64,000 nt of DNA from Caulobacter sp. UNC358MFTsu5.1 (lineage in GTDB: Bacteria > Pseudomonadota > Alphaproteobacteria > Caulobacterales > Caulobacteraceae). The stretch is from the NCBI RefSeq assembly GCF_000712075.1, contig NZ_JONW01000008.1, positions 372,001 through 436,000 of the forward strand, in the 5' to 3' direction. The notes under the pieces were generated by a model. The model was not told where the DNA came from, searched no databases, and was given only the letters and a program-made list of their open reading frames with translations. The position numbers were made by a program, and so were the translations under genes. This document shows, piece after piece, positions 45,084 to 54,618 of the stretch (within the stretch, counting starts at the first letter, position 1; each line of letters begins with the position of its first letter).

Positions 45084-46874
45084 TCAGACGAGGGCCTCGA
45101 ACTCGTCGACCAGGCGTTCCAGCTGGGCGCAGCCCGCGGCCCAGAACGCCTTCTCGCGCGGGTTCAGCCCGAAGGGCTTGAGCGCCTCGACATAGGTGCG
45201 CGTGCCCCCCGCCGCCAGCAGGTCCTCGTACAGCGGAGCGAAGCTTTCCGGGTCCTCGCGGCGCTTCTCCATCAGGCCGCGCACCAGCAGGTCACCGAAC
45301 GCGTAGGCGTAGACGTAGAACGGCGCGTGCACGAAGTGGCTGACATAGGCCCAGTAGTGCTCGTAGCCCTCGTTCAGCACGACGGCCGGGCCCAGGCTCT
45401 CGCCCATCACGTTCAGCCACAGCTTGCCGATCTGGTCGGGCGACAGCTCGCCGTCCTTCCGGGCCTCGTGGAAGCGGCGCTCGAACCGGTGGAAGGCGAT
45501 CTGGCGGACCACGGTGTTGAGGCCGTCCTCGATCTTGCCGGCGAGGAGCCCCATGCGGTCCTTCGGCGCGGCCTCGGCCAGCAGGCGGTCGAACACCAGC
45601 CCTTCGCCGAAGATCGAGGCCGTCTCGGCCAGGGTCAGGGGCGTGTCGGCCAGCAGGGTGCCCAGCGGCGCGCACAGGGTCTGGTGCACGGCGTGGCCCA
45701 GCTCGTGGGCCAGGGTCAGCACGTCGCGCCGCTCGCCCATGTAGTTCATGAAGACGTAGGGGTGCCGCTCGGCGGTGACCGGGTGCGAATAGGCGCCCGA
45801 CTGCTTGCCGGCGCGGGGCCGGGCGTCGATCCACGGCTTGTCGAAGAAGGTCTGGGCCGTGTGGGCGAATTTCGGGGCCAGGGCCTGGAAGCTTTCCAGC
45901 ACGATGCCCTGGGCCTCGGTCCAGTCGTAGTTCCTGGGCGCGGCGGCGGTCAGGGGCGCGTTGCGGTCCCAGTAGTCCAGGGTCTTGCGGCCCATGACCT
46001 TGGCCTTCAGCGCATAGTAGCGGTGCGACAGGCGCGGATAGGCCTCGACCACCGCCTGCTCCAGGGCGTCCACCGCGTCGGCGTCGACCTCGTTGGCCAG
46101 GTGGCGCGACTGGGCGGGGCTGTCGAACCGCCGCCAGCGGTCCTCGACCTGCTTTTCGAAGGCCAGGGTGTTCATCACCAGGCCCTGGGTCGAGGCGCGC
46201 TCTTCCAGGGCCTTGGCCAGGCCGTCGGCGGCCGCCTTCCGGCGCTTGCCGTCCGGGTCCGACAGGCGGTTCAGCGCCTCGGGCAGGGTCAGGCTTTCCT
46301 TGCCGACGCTCGCCGTCAGCTTGGCCAGGGTCTCGTCGTACAGCCGCACCCAGTTGGCCACGGCCGGTCCGCGATCGACGATGTAGCGCTCCAGGTCCGG
46401 CGTCAGCTCGTGCGGACGCGACAGGCGCAGGCGACGCAGCCAGGGCCGCCAGCGCTGGGCGGCGGGATGGGCCTCGAGGGCGGCTTCCAGCTCGTGGTCC
46501 TCCAGCTGGTTCAGCTCCAGCGAGAAGAACAGGCTTTCCGAGGCGATCTGAGACGAGCGGGCCCGCAGGTCGGCCTCGAACTTGGCCCAGGCCGGGTCGT
46601 CGCGGGCGGTCGAGGCGGCCAGGCCCGCATAGGCCCCCACGCCCCACAGGCCGTTGGTCGCCTGCTCGTAGAGGCGGATCCCGCGATCCAGCAGCACGCC
46701 CAGGCGCTCGGGCTCGCCCCGGGCCTGCAGGAACAGGCCCTCCAGGCTGGCCAGTTCGTCATTGGCGGCCTTGGCGGCGGCCAGGTCGGTCTCGATCCTG
46801 GGATCCTCGCGGCCGGCGTAGAGGTCGGCGAGATTCCACTCGGGCAGGGCGTCGGTCTTGAAGGGCGCGTTCAT
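45084..46874 (-). CDS. pepF: Oligoendopeptidase F (M3 family)
   Basis: 596 aa, the family's usual length. It is a cytoplasmic zinc peptidase that cuts oligopeptides. HELGH in 'LTLAHELGHAVHQTLCAP' (about residue 390) gives the two zinc His and catalytic Glu, and the downstream Glu is in 'LAETASIFGEGLVFD'. 'NEGYEHYWAYVSHFVHAPFYVYAYAFG' near the C-terminus is the family's substrate block. The ATG at 46874 (MNAPFKTDALPEW) is chosen over one 11 residues earlier. Confidence 0.95.
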   Translation of the reverse strand: MNAPFKTDALPEWNLADLYAGREDPRIETDLAAAKAANDELASLEGLFLQARGEPERLGVLLDRGIRLYEQATNGLWGVGAYAGLAASTARDDPAWAKFEADLRARSSQIASESLFFSLELNQLEDHELEAALEAHPAAQRWRPWLRRLRLSRPHELTPDLERYIVDRGPAVANWVRLYDETLAKLTASVGKESLTLPEALNRLSDPDGKRRKAAADGLAKALEERASTQGLVMNTLAFEKQVEDRWRRFDSPAQSRHLANEVDADAVDALEQAVVEAYPRLSHRYYALKAKVMGRKTLDYWDRNAPLTAAAPRNYDWTEAQGIVLESFQALAPKFAHTAQTFFDKPWIDARPRAGKQSGAYSHPVTAERHPYVFMNYMGERRDVLTLAHELGHAVHQTLCAPLGTLLADTPLTLAETASIFGEGLVFDRLLAEAAPKDRMGLLAGKIEDGLNTVVRQIAFHRFERRFHEARKDGELSPDQIGKLWLNVMGESLGPAVVLNEGYEHYWAYVSHFVHAPFYVYAYAFGDLLVRGLMEKRREDPESFAPLYEDLLAAGGTRTYVEALKPFGLNPREKAFWAAGCAQLERLVDEFEALV

Positions 46875-46929
46875 GGCCCACGGATATGGCCCTGTCGAAA
46901 GACGCACGCAATCGTGGCCGTGGCATTCC

Positions 46930-47580
46930 TCAGCGCCCTCGCCGCTCGGTCTGGTCCATCAGCCAGGCGAACAGGGTCGCCAGCATGTAGGCCGACAGCG
47001 AGGCGATCACCATCTGCGGGACGCCGCCGGTCGGTGGAGCCACGATGCTGACCAGCTGCAGGGCCACCAGCAGGACCAGGAACAGCGGCGTGCTCCAGCC
47101 GCTGTGCCCCTGCAGGCCGCGCCGCCAGCCCCAGGCCGTGGCGGCGATGGCCAGAAGGCCCATCTCCAGCGCCTGCTCGGGCACGGCGTGGTCCCACCAG
47201 CCCAGCCCCACCTTCGGACCGCCGAACCCCAGCGCCAGGTCGGGCCGGTGCACCAGGAAATCCAGTCCCCAGTGCGACGCCACCACCAGCCCCACGGCGA
47301 TCGCCGCCGCGCGGGGCAGCTTCAGCAGGAAGAAGGCGGCCAGGCCCGCGCCCAGCGCCCACAGGAGCGCGGCGGGCAGGCTGTGGGTGTAGGGCATGTG
47401 CGACAGGACCAGCGGGCTGCCGGCCAGATGCGGGTCCAGGCTCATCCGCTCGACCCCGGCCAGGACCAGCACGGCCCACGCCACGTCCACCACCTGGGCG
47501 CCCAGCACATAGGTCCAGAGCGGCGCCTTGGGCTGAGCGGCCTTGGCGGCCAGGGCGGCCGCGTAGTGCCCCACGAACAT
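46930..47580 (-). CDS. Membrane-bound metal-dependent hydrolase-like protein
   Basis: 216 aa. About six hydrophobic stretches with conserved polar residues between them: GHYAAA near the start, 'SHMPYTHS' and 'ASHWGLDFLVHRPDL' carry His and Asp in the way of the YdjM/DUF457-type membrane hydrolases. Activity is not proven for the family. Two adjacent ATG codons are possible; the second (47580) is 5 bases from GGAGG and is preferred. It lies 55 bases upstream of pepF. Confidence 0.72.
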   Translation of the reverse strand: MFVGHYAAALAAKAAQPKAPLWTYVLGAQVVDVAWAVLVLAGVERMSLDPHLAGSPLVLSHMPYTHSLPAALLWALGAGLAAFFLLKLPRAAAIAVGLVVASHWGLDFLVHRPDLALGFGGPKVGLGWWDHAVPEQALEMGLLAIAATAWGWRRGLQGHSGWSTPLFLVLLVALQLVSIVAPPTGGVPQMVIASLSAYMLATLFAWLMDQTERRGR

Positions 47581-47730
47581 CATCCCCTCCCACGCAACAC
47601 GAGCGGAGGCTAGGTCGGATCGGCACGCCTGAACAGCCGTTCGCATTACCGCGAATTAAAGGGCGCGCCGGCGAGTCGCCCCTTAGGATATCGCCGGTCG
47701 ACGAGGGGTTGTCGGCGAGGGCAGACATCG

Positions 47731-48129
47731 ATGAGCAAGGCCGCCGTTTCCGTCGCCCTGGCCGTGGGGCTGGTCGCCGCGCCGTCGGCGATGGCGGCGG
47801 ACAAGCCCCAGCCGATGGGCTGGCTGTCCCTGACCCTGCGCAGCGTGGTGGTGTTCCACAGCTGCACCGAGCGCCTGAAGGAGCGGTTCAACATCGGGCC
47901 GCTGAACGACATCGACATCACCAACATGGACACCGGCGGCGGCGACCTGTCGGGCGCCGTGGACGTCAAGTTCGCGGCCACGACCACCGAGAAGAAGACC
48001 CAGCGCCGTAGCCACTTCGTCGGCGTCTGCCACATCGGCCGCGAGGGCGAGACCCGCGTCGAGGCCCGCCTGGTCAGCCAGGACGGCGGCCCGATCCGCC
48101 GCGTGCCGCCGAGCCGGATCTCGGGGTAG
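47731..48129 (+). CDS. Secreted hypothetical protein
   Basis: 132 aa. A signal peptide (residues 1-22, ending SAMA) is followed by a beta-rich domain with two Cys ('FHSCTERL' and 'VGVCHIG'), likely a disulfide. No family recognised. It is separated by 51 bases from the next gene on the strand and may be co-transcribed with it. Confidence 0.68.
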   Translation: MSKAAVSVALAVGLVAAPSAMAADKPQPMGWLSLTLRSVVVFHSCTERLKERFNIGPLNDIDITNMDTGGGDLSGAVDVKFAATTTEKKTQRRSHFVGVCHIGREGETRVEARLVSQDGGPIRRVPPSRISG

Positions 48130-48180
48130 CCCCGCCCGCGCGTCCGGGGCAAGCTCTCGCCGATCGGGAGGACCGCAAGC

Positions 48181-48717
48181 ATGTTCAAGAAGCTGTTCGG
48201 TGGCTCGCCGCCGCGCAAGATCGGCGCGCTGGGCCAGACCGTACGCGCCCTCTATCCGCGACTGGTGCTGGACGTCGACGTGTCGGATATCGCGCAGGCG
48301 CTCGAGGCCTGGGCGTGGCTCGAACCACCGGCCCCGCTCCCTGACCTGATCGTCCCTTTCGGCGACATGTTCTTCGACACGCCGCGGGGCGTGATCATGC
48401 TGGACACGATGGAGGGCGCCTTGAACGTTGTGGCCGACAGCGCGGCGGCCTTTGTCGAGGCGCTGGACCAGGACCACTATCGCGACGAGATTCTCGGGGA
48501 CGTCTGGGTGCAGGCGGCCAGCCGGCGGGGACTTGTCCTTGCTCCGGGCGAGAGTTTCGACTGGACCATCGCCCCCATCCTCGGCGGCCGATGCTCGGTG
48601 GAGGCGATCACCAAGGGGAGCTTCGTCGTCAACGTCAACATCGCGGGCCAGTTGCATCGGCAGATCAAGGCCCTGCCGCCGGGAACACCCATCGGGAAGA
48701 TCACGATCAGCGACTAG
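48181..48717 (+). CDS. DUF1851-like (Tdi1-type) protein
   Basis: 178 aa, soluble. 'PFGDMFFDTPRGVIMLDTMEGALNVVADS' and the C-terminal 'GLVLAPGESFDWTIAPILGGRCSVEAITKG' with 'PPGTPIGKITIS' recall the DUF1851 domain, part of which serves as an immunity protein (Tdi1) against a T6SS ADP-ribosylating toxin and part of which has other or unknown roles. No toxin or T6SS gene is next to it. The match is by eye. Confidence 0.6.
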   Translation: MFKKLFGGSPPRKIGALGQTVRALYPRLVLDVDVSDIAQALEAWAWLEPPAPLPDLIVPFGDMFFDTPRGVIMLDTMEGALNVVADSAAAFVEALDQDHYRDEILGDVWVQAASRRGLVLAPGESFDWTIAPILGGRCSVEAITKGSFVVNVNIAGQLHRQIKALPPGTPIGKITISD

Positions 48718-48746
48718 GCCCCCGCGCGCCCAATCGTCACACCTCG

Positions 48747-48773
48747 TTAAGGGCGACCGTTAACCCCTGACTC
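48747..48773 (+). promoter_or_regulatory. CtrA-like TTAA pair and GANTC site before the TacA-like gene
   Basis: TTAA (48747-48750) and TTAACCCC (48760-48767) are separated by 9 bases, two more than the CtrA consensus N7, and a GANTC site (GACTC, 48769-48773) follows. It lies about 100-125 bases before the ATG. In Caulobacter, tacA is a CtrA target. Confidence 0.35.
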
Positions 48774-48873
48774 ACGTCTCCGAAACCCGGTCTTTACCCC
48801 GCGCCTGTATCACTCTGAACCAACAAGAGCCCTGTCCCATGTCGGACGCGGCCGGTTCTAACGGGTGTCTGCA

Positions 48874-50349
<1,476 letters not shown>

Positions 50350-50352
50350 GGG

Positions 50353-50841
50353 TCAGGCGCTGATCGCCAGGGGCGGCGAGGTTTCGGCCTCCACCTCGAC
50401 CTCGACTTCCGGTTGATCGGCCCGCACCCATCCGGCCTCGGTCCGGAGGGCCAGGCCCGTCTGCTCCAGGCCCTGCAGCTCCAGCATCACCGCGGCCAGC
50501 GGGATAGCGCGGCCCCAGCGCCGGGTCAGCTTGCGCGAGATCTCGGACGCCGCGATCGCCGCATCGCCGCTGCCCAGCACCAGCAGGATCATCTCGCGGG
50601 CCGAGCGCGGCTTGCGGCCGCGCCGGGACGCGCCGGTCGCGAAGCTGGCGGGTTCGCCCTCCAGCCCGACGTGACCATGGGCGCCGTCGGCCAGGCCGCC
50701 GCGCTCGATGGCGCCCAGGGCCAGGCTCAGCGCCCGCAGCTCGTCCTCGAACGGCGCCTGGGCGCGGCGCTGGGCTTCCAGCATGCGCGCCTCCAGATCG
50801 GCCTTCCGTCGCAAAAGGTAGTCGTAGATCGTGGTCGCCAT
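50353..50841 (-). CDS. Hypothetical protein, possibly DNA-binding
   Basis: 162 aa, soluble. A helical start (IYDYLLRRKADLEARMLEAQRRAQAPFEDELRALSLALGAIERG) is followed by a basic patch 'GASRRGRKPRSAREMILLVLGSG' and a helix-turn-helix-like 'IAASEISRKLTRRWGRAIPLAAVMLELQGLE', then an acidic tail. The Arg-Gly-Arg-Lys-Pro resembles an AT-hook (RGRKPR). Function unknown. It converges on the TacA-like gene with 3 bases between. A start 37 residues earlier is less likely. Confidence 0.65.
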   Translation of the reverse strand: MATTIYDYLLRRKADLEARMLEAQRRAQAPFEDELRALSLALGAIERGGLADGAHGHVGLEGEPASFATGASRRGRKPRSAREMILLVLGSGDAAIAASEISRKLTRRWGRAIPLAAVMLELQGLEQTGLALRTEAGWVRADQPEVEVEVEAETSPPLAISA

Positions 50842-51119
50842 CTTCGGGCTGCCCAGAAAGGCGTGAGACTCCCCACCGCGGTCACGCTGTCGCGGCGTCG
50901 GTCGCAGCCATTTTCTACGGCGCGGACAGACGACAAAAGCGATTAAAAGCAATACTTTACGCGAGCCTCAAATGTCCGCCCGTTTCGTTACCGAAAACCT
51001 AACGCCGTTCTCCGGACTCGCGTGTTTGGTGAGAAACGGGGACCATTTTCGGCGGATTCGGGGGTTCGCCGCCCGCCGTCTCAGGGATTCACCCTAGGCC
51101 GAAACTTGACCGTAGCCAG

Positions 51120-51479
51120 TCATTCGTCGTCGGACTCGACCGCCGGCGCCTCGGGCTCGCGCCCGCGCCGCGGCGAGTCGCGACGGCCGAAGCCCTTGCC
51201 GCGCGACATGGGCTTGCGCTCGCCTTTGGCCTTGGCGGCGATTTCCTTGAGCTTGATGGTCTGGTTGCCCGACATGGCCTGGCCGGCGCCGCCCTTTTCG
51301 GGATCGCCGAACGCCCGGCCGTAGGTCTCGATGCGCTGGGCGACCGAGCCCAGGAACTCGTTCTCCCACTCCGACAGCTCGATCCCGGCCTTGTCCGCCG
51401 TGCGCTTGGCGCGCTTGAGGGCGTTGAGGGCCGCCTTGCGCGCCTGAGCTCTGGGATCGGGCGGCTTCTTGGCGCGCAT
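51120..51479 (-). CDS. Basic hypothetical protein
   Basis: 119 aa. The N-terminal half is Lys/Arg/Ala-rich helical (ARKAALNALKRAKRTADKAGIELSEWENEFLGSV), and the C-terminal third is disordered (RGKGFGRRDSPRRGREPEAP). It looks like a nucleic-acid-binding protein, which is inference. A 26-base palindrome lies between it and gapR. Confidence 0.65.
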   Translation of the reverse strand: MRAKKPPDPRAQARKAALNALKRAKRTADKAGIELSEWENEFLGSVAQRIETYGRAFGDPEKGGAGQAMSGNQTIKLKEIAAKAKGERKPMSRGKGFGRRDSPRRGREPEAPAVESDDE

Positions 51480-51538
51480 GCGGGGAGACTAGCGGGCGTC
51501 GAGGGCGGGACGCACGCGGAAAAATCGCGGTTGCGGCC

Positions 51539-51564
51539 GGGGACGCCCGCATGCGGGCGTCCCC
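51539..51564. repeat. 26-base perfect palindrome downstream of gapR
   Basis: GGGGACGCCCGCA (51539-51551) followed directly by its exact inverse (51552-51564). It would be a perfect cruciform or a hairpin without a loop. On the gapR strand five T residues follow about 15 bases later, so a terminator role is possible but not typical. Confidence 0.75.
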
Positions 51565-51577
51565 GATCGCCAGCGCC

Positions 51578-51847
51578 CTAAATCTCGCCGATGGCCGACA
51601 GGTACAGGTCCAGGATCGCGTCCTCTTCCTGGCGCTTGGCGCGGTCCATCTTGCGCAGGCGGACCACCTTCTTGAGCACCTTGACGTCGAAGCCGTTGCC
51701 CTTGGCCTCGGCGTAGACTTCCTTGATCTGCTCCATGATCTCGGTCTTCTCGACCTCGAGGCGCTCGACCCGGTCGACGATGCTCTTCAGCTGACCTTGG
51801 GCGGTGGAGTTCAGCACATCGGCGTGCGGGGCGGCGTCGTCGGCCAT
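51578..51847 (-). CDS. gapR: GapR nucleoid-associated protein (DUF2312)
   Basis: 89 aa, as in Caulobacter. GapR clamps overtwisted DNA ahead of the replication fork and helps gyrase and topo IV. The start 'ADDAAPHADVLNSTAQGQLKSIVDRVERLEVEKTEI' and 'YAEAKGNGFDVKVLKKVVRLRKMDRAKRQEEDAILDLYLSAIG' match the DUF2312 family closely. The helical, coiled-coil plan fits the dimer-of-dimers DNA clamp. It is a single gene on the minus strand; a GATTC (GANTC) site lies at 51919-51923, about 75 bases upstream. Confidence 0.95.
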   Translation of the reverse strand: MADDAAPHADVLNSTAQGQLKSIVDRVERLEVEKTEIMEQIKEVYAEAKGNGFDVKVLKKVVRLRKMDRAKRQEEDAILDLYLSAIGEI

Positions 51848-51939
51848 GGAGAATGCTCGCGAAAAGGCGGGAAAACAGAGGCGCGGAACCTAGTGGCAAC
51901 GGCGCGCGAACGGAAGGCCGATTCCCCCCTCTTTTTTCT

Positions 51940-52809
51940 TTAGCGCCCTTCCACACGTCCGCGCGACACCTCGGCCAGGGCGGCCAGGTCGGGCGTCTCG
52001 CCCTCGCCCGACAGCAGGGTCTCCAGCCCGCCCTCGACCAGGTCGGCCAGGGGCAGGGCCAGGCCCTTCTCGTCGCCGGCGGCCTGGGCCAGGCGCACGT
52101 CCTTCAGGGCCAGGTCGGCGGCGAAGCCCGGCGGGTGGTAGCGGCCCTCGGCAATCATGCCGCCGTAGATCTTGTAGATCGGCGAGGCGAAGATCGTGCT
52201 GGTCAGCACGTCCAGCAGGTCGGCGGCCGGCACGCCATGCGCCGCGCCCAGGGCCGCGGCCTCGCCCATGGCCTCGACGGCCGAGACGATCATCAGGTTG
52301 CCGGCGATCTTGACGGCGTTGGCGCGGACCGGGTCCTCGCCCATCGGCCAGACCTTGCCGGCCAGGGCCTCCAGCGCCGGCGTCGCCGCCGCCACCGCCT
52401 CGGGCGCGCCCGCCGCCAGCACGTTCAGCCCACCGGCCCGCGCCACCGGCGGCCGGCCGAACACCGGCGCGGCCACGTAGCCCAGGCCCAGCTCGGCATG
52501 GCGGTCGGCCAGTTCGCGGGCGAAAGCGGTCGAGATGGTGGCCAGGTTGACGTGCACCAGACCCGGTCGGGCGCGCGGCAGGGCGTCCAGCAGGACGTCG
52601 CGGATCGCCTGGTCGTGGGCCAGGATCGACAGCACCAGATCCCCCTGCAGCGCGCCCTCGACGCCGTCGGCCACGATCGCGCCCAGGGCGGCCAGCTCGG
52701 CGGCCGGACCGGGCGAGCGGTTCCACACCGTCACGGCATGGCCCTTCTCCAGCAGGTTCTCGACCATGGCCTTGCCCATGGCTCCCAGGCCGATGAAACC
52801 GATGTTCAT
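51940..52809 (-). CDS. NAD(P)-dependent dehydrogenase, 3-hydroxyisobutyrate type
   Basis: 289 aa. 'IGFIGLGAMGKAMVENLLEKGHAVTVWNRS' is the Rossmann start of beta-hydroxyacid dehydrogenases, and the catalytic Lys sits in 'NAVKIAGNLMI' (about residue 170). The C-terminal all-helical domain follows. The family includes 3-hydroxyisobutyrate and tartronate semialdehyde reductases and many enzymes of unknown substrate. The ATG at 52809 has GGAGA six bases upstream. Confidence 0.9.
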   Translation of the reverse strand: MNIGFIGLGAMGKAMVENLLEKGHAVTVWNRSPGPAAELAALGAIVADGVEGALQGDLVLSILAHDQAIRDVLLDALPRARPGLVHVNLATISTAFARELADRHAELGLGYVAAPVFGRPPVARAGGLNVLAAGAPEAVAAATPALEALAGKVWPMGEDPVRANAVKIAGNLMIVSAVEAMGEAAALGAAHGVPAADLLDVLTSTIFASPIYKIYGGMIAEGRYHPPGFAADLALKDVRLAQAAGDEKGLALPLADLVEGGLETLLSGEGETPDLAALAEVSRGRVEGR

Positions 52810-52827
52810 GGGAAGGTCTCCGGTCTT

Positions 52828-52984
52828 CCTTCTCCCCTTGCGGGAGAAGGTGTCGGCGCAGCCGACGGATGAGGGGTCGCACAGACGTCGGACGTCTGCG
52901 TGACGGCACAACTGGTCGCGGCGGAACCGATCTTCAACCCCTCGTCCGGCGCTTCGCGCCACCTTCTCCCGCAAGGGGAGAAGG
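52828..52984. repeat. Family C composite inverted repeat
   Basis: Left half 52828-52877 (CCTTCTCCCCTTGCGGGAGA... to GATGAGGGGT) and right half 52937-52984 are inverse copies; each half carries a hairpin of its own and a variable inner hairpin. In the centre CAGACGTC-G-GACGTCTG forms a further palindrome. It is the gap between two same-strand genes. Confidence 0.88.
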
Positions 52985-52986
52985 GA

Positions 52987-53604
52987 TCAGAGGAGCCCGT
53001 GCTTCTCCACCACCGGCCGGAGCGCCGCCGGGTCGGTGAAGTGGTGGACATGGAAGCCCAGGGCGTCCGCCGCGGCGATGTTGGCGGCGCTGTCGTCGAC
53101 GAACAACAGGTCGGCGGGCTCGAGCCCGGTGCGTTCCAGGACGATCTGGTAGATGCGCGGCTCGGGCTTGATCACCCGCTCGTGGCCCGAGACCACGGTG
53201 TCGCGGAAATGGCGGAAGGCCGGGCTCCGGGCCCGCACGCCGTCCCAGGTCTCGTGGGACATGTTGGTCAGGCCGAACTGCGGCACGCCGCGCGCGGCCA
53301 GGTCCTCGATGAGGCTTTCCGTCTCGGGGATCGTTCCGGAGAACATCTCGTCCCAGCGGTCCCACCAGGCGGCCAGATGCTCGGCGTGTTCGGGATGCTG
53401 GGCGCTGCGGGCGGCGATGTTGTCGGCGAAGGTCACGCCGCGGTCGGTGGCCGCGTGCCAATCCATAGTCCCGACATGCGAAAGGAACCGGTCGAGATCG
53501 GCCGGTTCCTTGAAGATCTTCGCGTAGAGCGTGCGCGGATTCCAGCGCACGATGACGTTGCCGACATCCCAGAGCAGCGCCCTGGGAGGTCGTGCGGGCG
53601 TCAT
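52987..53604 (-). CDS. HAD-family hydrolase
   Basis: 205 aa. 'ALLWDVGNVIVRW' carries the first motif but with DVGN instead of the usual DxDGT, a common form in HAD subfamily IA (as in YihX). 'FGLTNMSHETW' gives the second motif, Lys in 'RVIKPEPRIYQIVL' and 'DLLFVDDSAANI' the acidic metal site. Likely a small phosphatase on sugar phosphates. Its ATG overlaps the rpmJ stop by one base. Confidence 0.9.
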   Translation of the reverse strand: MTPARPPRALLWDVGNVIVRWNPRTLYAKIFKEPADLDRFLSHVGTMDWHAATDRGVTFADNIAARSAQHPEHAEHLAAWWDRWDEMFSGTIPETESLIEDLAARGVPQFGLTNMSHETWDGVRARSPAFRHFRDTVVSGHERVIKPEPRIYQIVLERTGLEPADLLFVDDSAANIAAADALGFHVHHFTDPAALRPVVEKHGLL

Positions 53605-53729
53605 TAGCCTTGCTTGGCTTTGAAGCGCGGGTCGGTCTTGTTGATGATGTAGATCACGCCCTTGCGGCGGACCATCTTGCAGTCGCGGTGACGCGACTTC
53701 AGCGACTTCAGCGAGCTACGAACCTTCAT
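53604..53729 (-). CDS. rpmJ: 50S ribosomal protein bL36, zinc-free type
   Basis: 41 aa. '[24 protein letters not shown]' and '[15 protein letters not shown]' are the usual alphaproteobacterial bL36. The CxxC..C..H zinc ligands are gone (one Cys remains), so it is the C-minus type, like the bL31 in this window. The HAD gene follows with a one-base overlap. Confidence 0.96.
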   Translation of the reverse strand: MKVRSSLKSLKSRHRDCKMVRRKGVIYIINKTDPRFKAKQG

Positions 53730-53907
53730 GACCGTCTCTATACTCAGCGGAGAGGTTCGCGGCCGCCATGAGGGCGAAAGGAACATCCGGGATGTTTCGG
53801 AGGGCGTGCGTATAAGCAGGACAACCGCCGGAGTCAATGCGCGCCTTGGCTCCAAAAGCACGGAACGGCAGGGTTCCGCGCCCTTCCCCTGGTTTTAGAG
53901 CGACCTC

Positions 53908-54540
53908 ATGACGACCGCCAGCCTCGACGGAACCCAGGGCTACGATCAGGACGTCGAGGCCTTCTTCGCCCGGGCCGACGCGATCGCCTTCGCCGAAAAA
54001 TACGCCGACGTGGCGCATCTGATCCCCGCCGCCCCGGCCGAAATCCTCGATATCGGGGCCGGATCGGGCAAGGACGCGTTCGATCTGGCGGTCCTGGGCC
54101 ATCGTGTGCTGGCCGTCGAGCCCACCCCCGCCCTGCTGGCCGAGGCGATGATCCGCCACGCCCATCCCGCCATCGCCTGGCTGGACGACGGCCTGCCCGA
54201 CCTGGCCGCGACGCGGGCGCGGGGCCAGGCTTTCGACCTGATCCTGCTGTCGGCGGTCTGGATGCACCTGGACGCGGGCCAGCGCCGTCGCGCCATGCCG
54301 AACGTCGCGGGGCTGCTGGCCGATGGCGGGATGCTGATTCTGTCCCTGCGCCACGGCCCTGTCCCGCCGGGACGGCGGATGTTCGAGGTGTCGGCGGAGG
54401 AGACCATCGACCTGGCGCGCGCCGGGGGCCTGGGCGTTCGGCTTCAACAGGAGCGCGGCTCGATCCAGGCCGCCAACCGCCTGGCCGGCGTGACCTGGAC
54501 GATCCTGGCCTTCCAGAAGGTCAAAAGCTCCACAGTTTAG
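53908..54540 (+). CDS. Class I SAM-dependent methyltransferase
   Basis: 210 aa. Motif I 'EILDIGAGSGKDAFDLAVLG' and the acidic end of strand 2 in 'VLAVEPTP' are clear; 'FDLILLSAVWMHLD' follows as motif IV. The substrate cannot be told; the gene is not beside a known pathway. It is divergent from rpmJ. Confidence 0.9.
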   Translation: MTTASLDGTQGYDQDVEAFFARADAIAFAEKYADVAHLIPAAPAEILDIGAGSGKDAFDLAVLGHRVLAVEPTPALLAEAMIRHAHPAIAWLDDGLPDLAATRARGQAFDLILLSAVWMHLDAGQRRRAMPNVAGLLADGGMLILSLRHGPVPPGRRMFEVSAEETIDLARAGGLGVRLQQERGSIQAANRLAGVTWTILAFQKVKSSTV

Positions 54541-54618
54541 ACGCGTATCGGCGGGAACTTCGCCGCTCTGTCGCCCTTGTGATTGCAGCCCTGTCGCGAA
54601 CCCCGGTAGCCTGACCCC

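Noticed and set aside
52987-53604. HAD protein as inactive because DVGN replaces DxDGT
   Set aside because: DVGN is a usual form in this HAD branch; the first Asp and later acidic pair are present.
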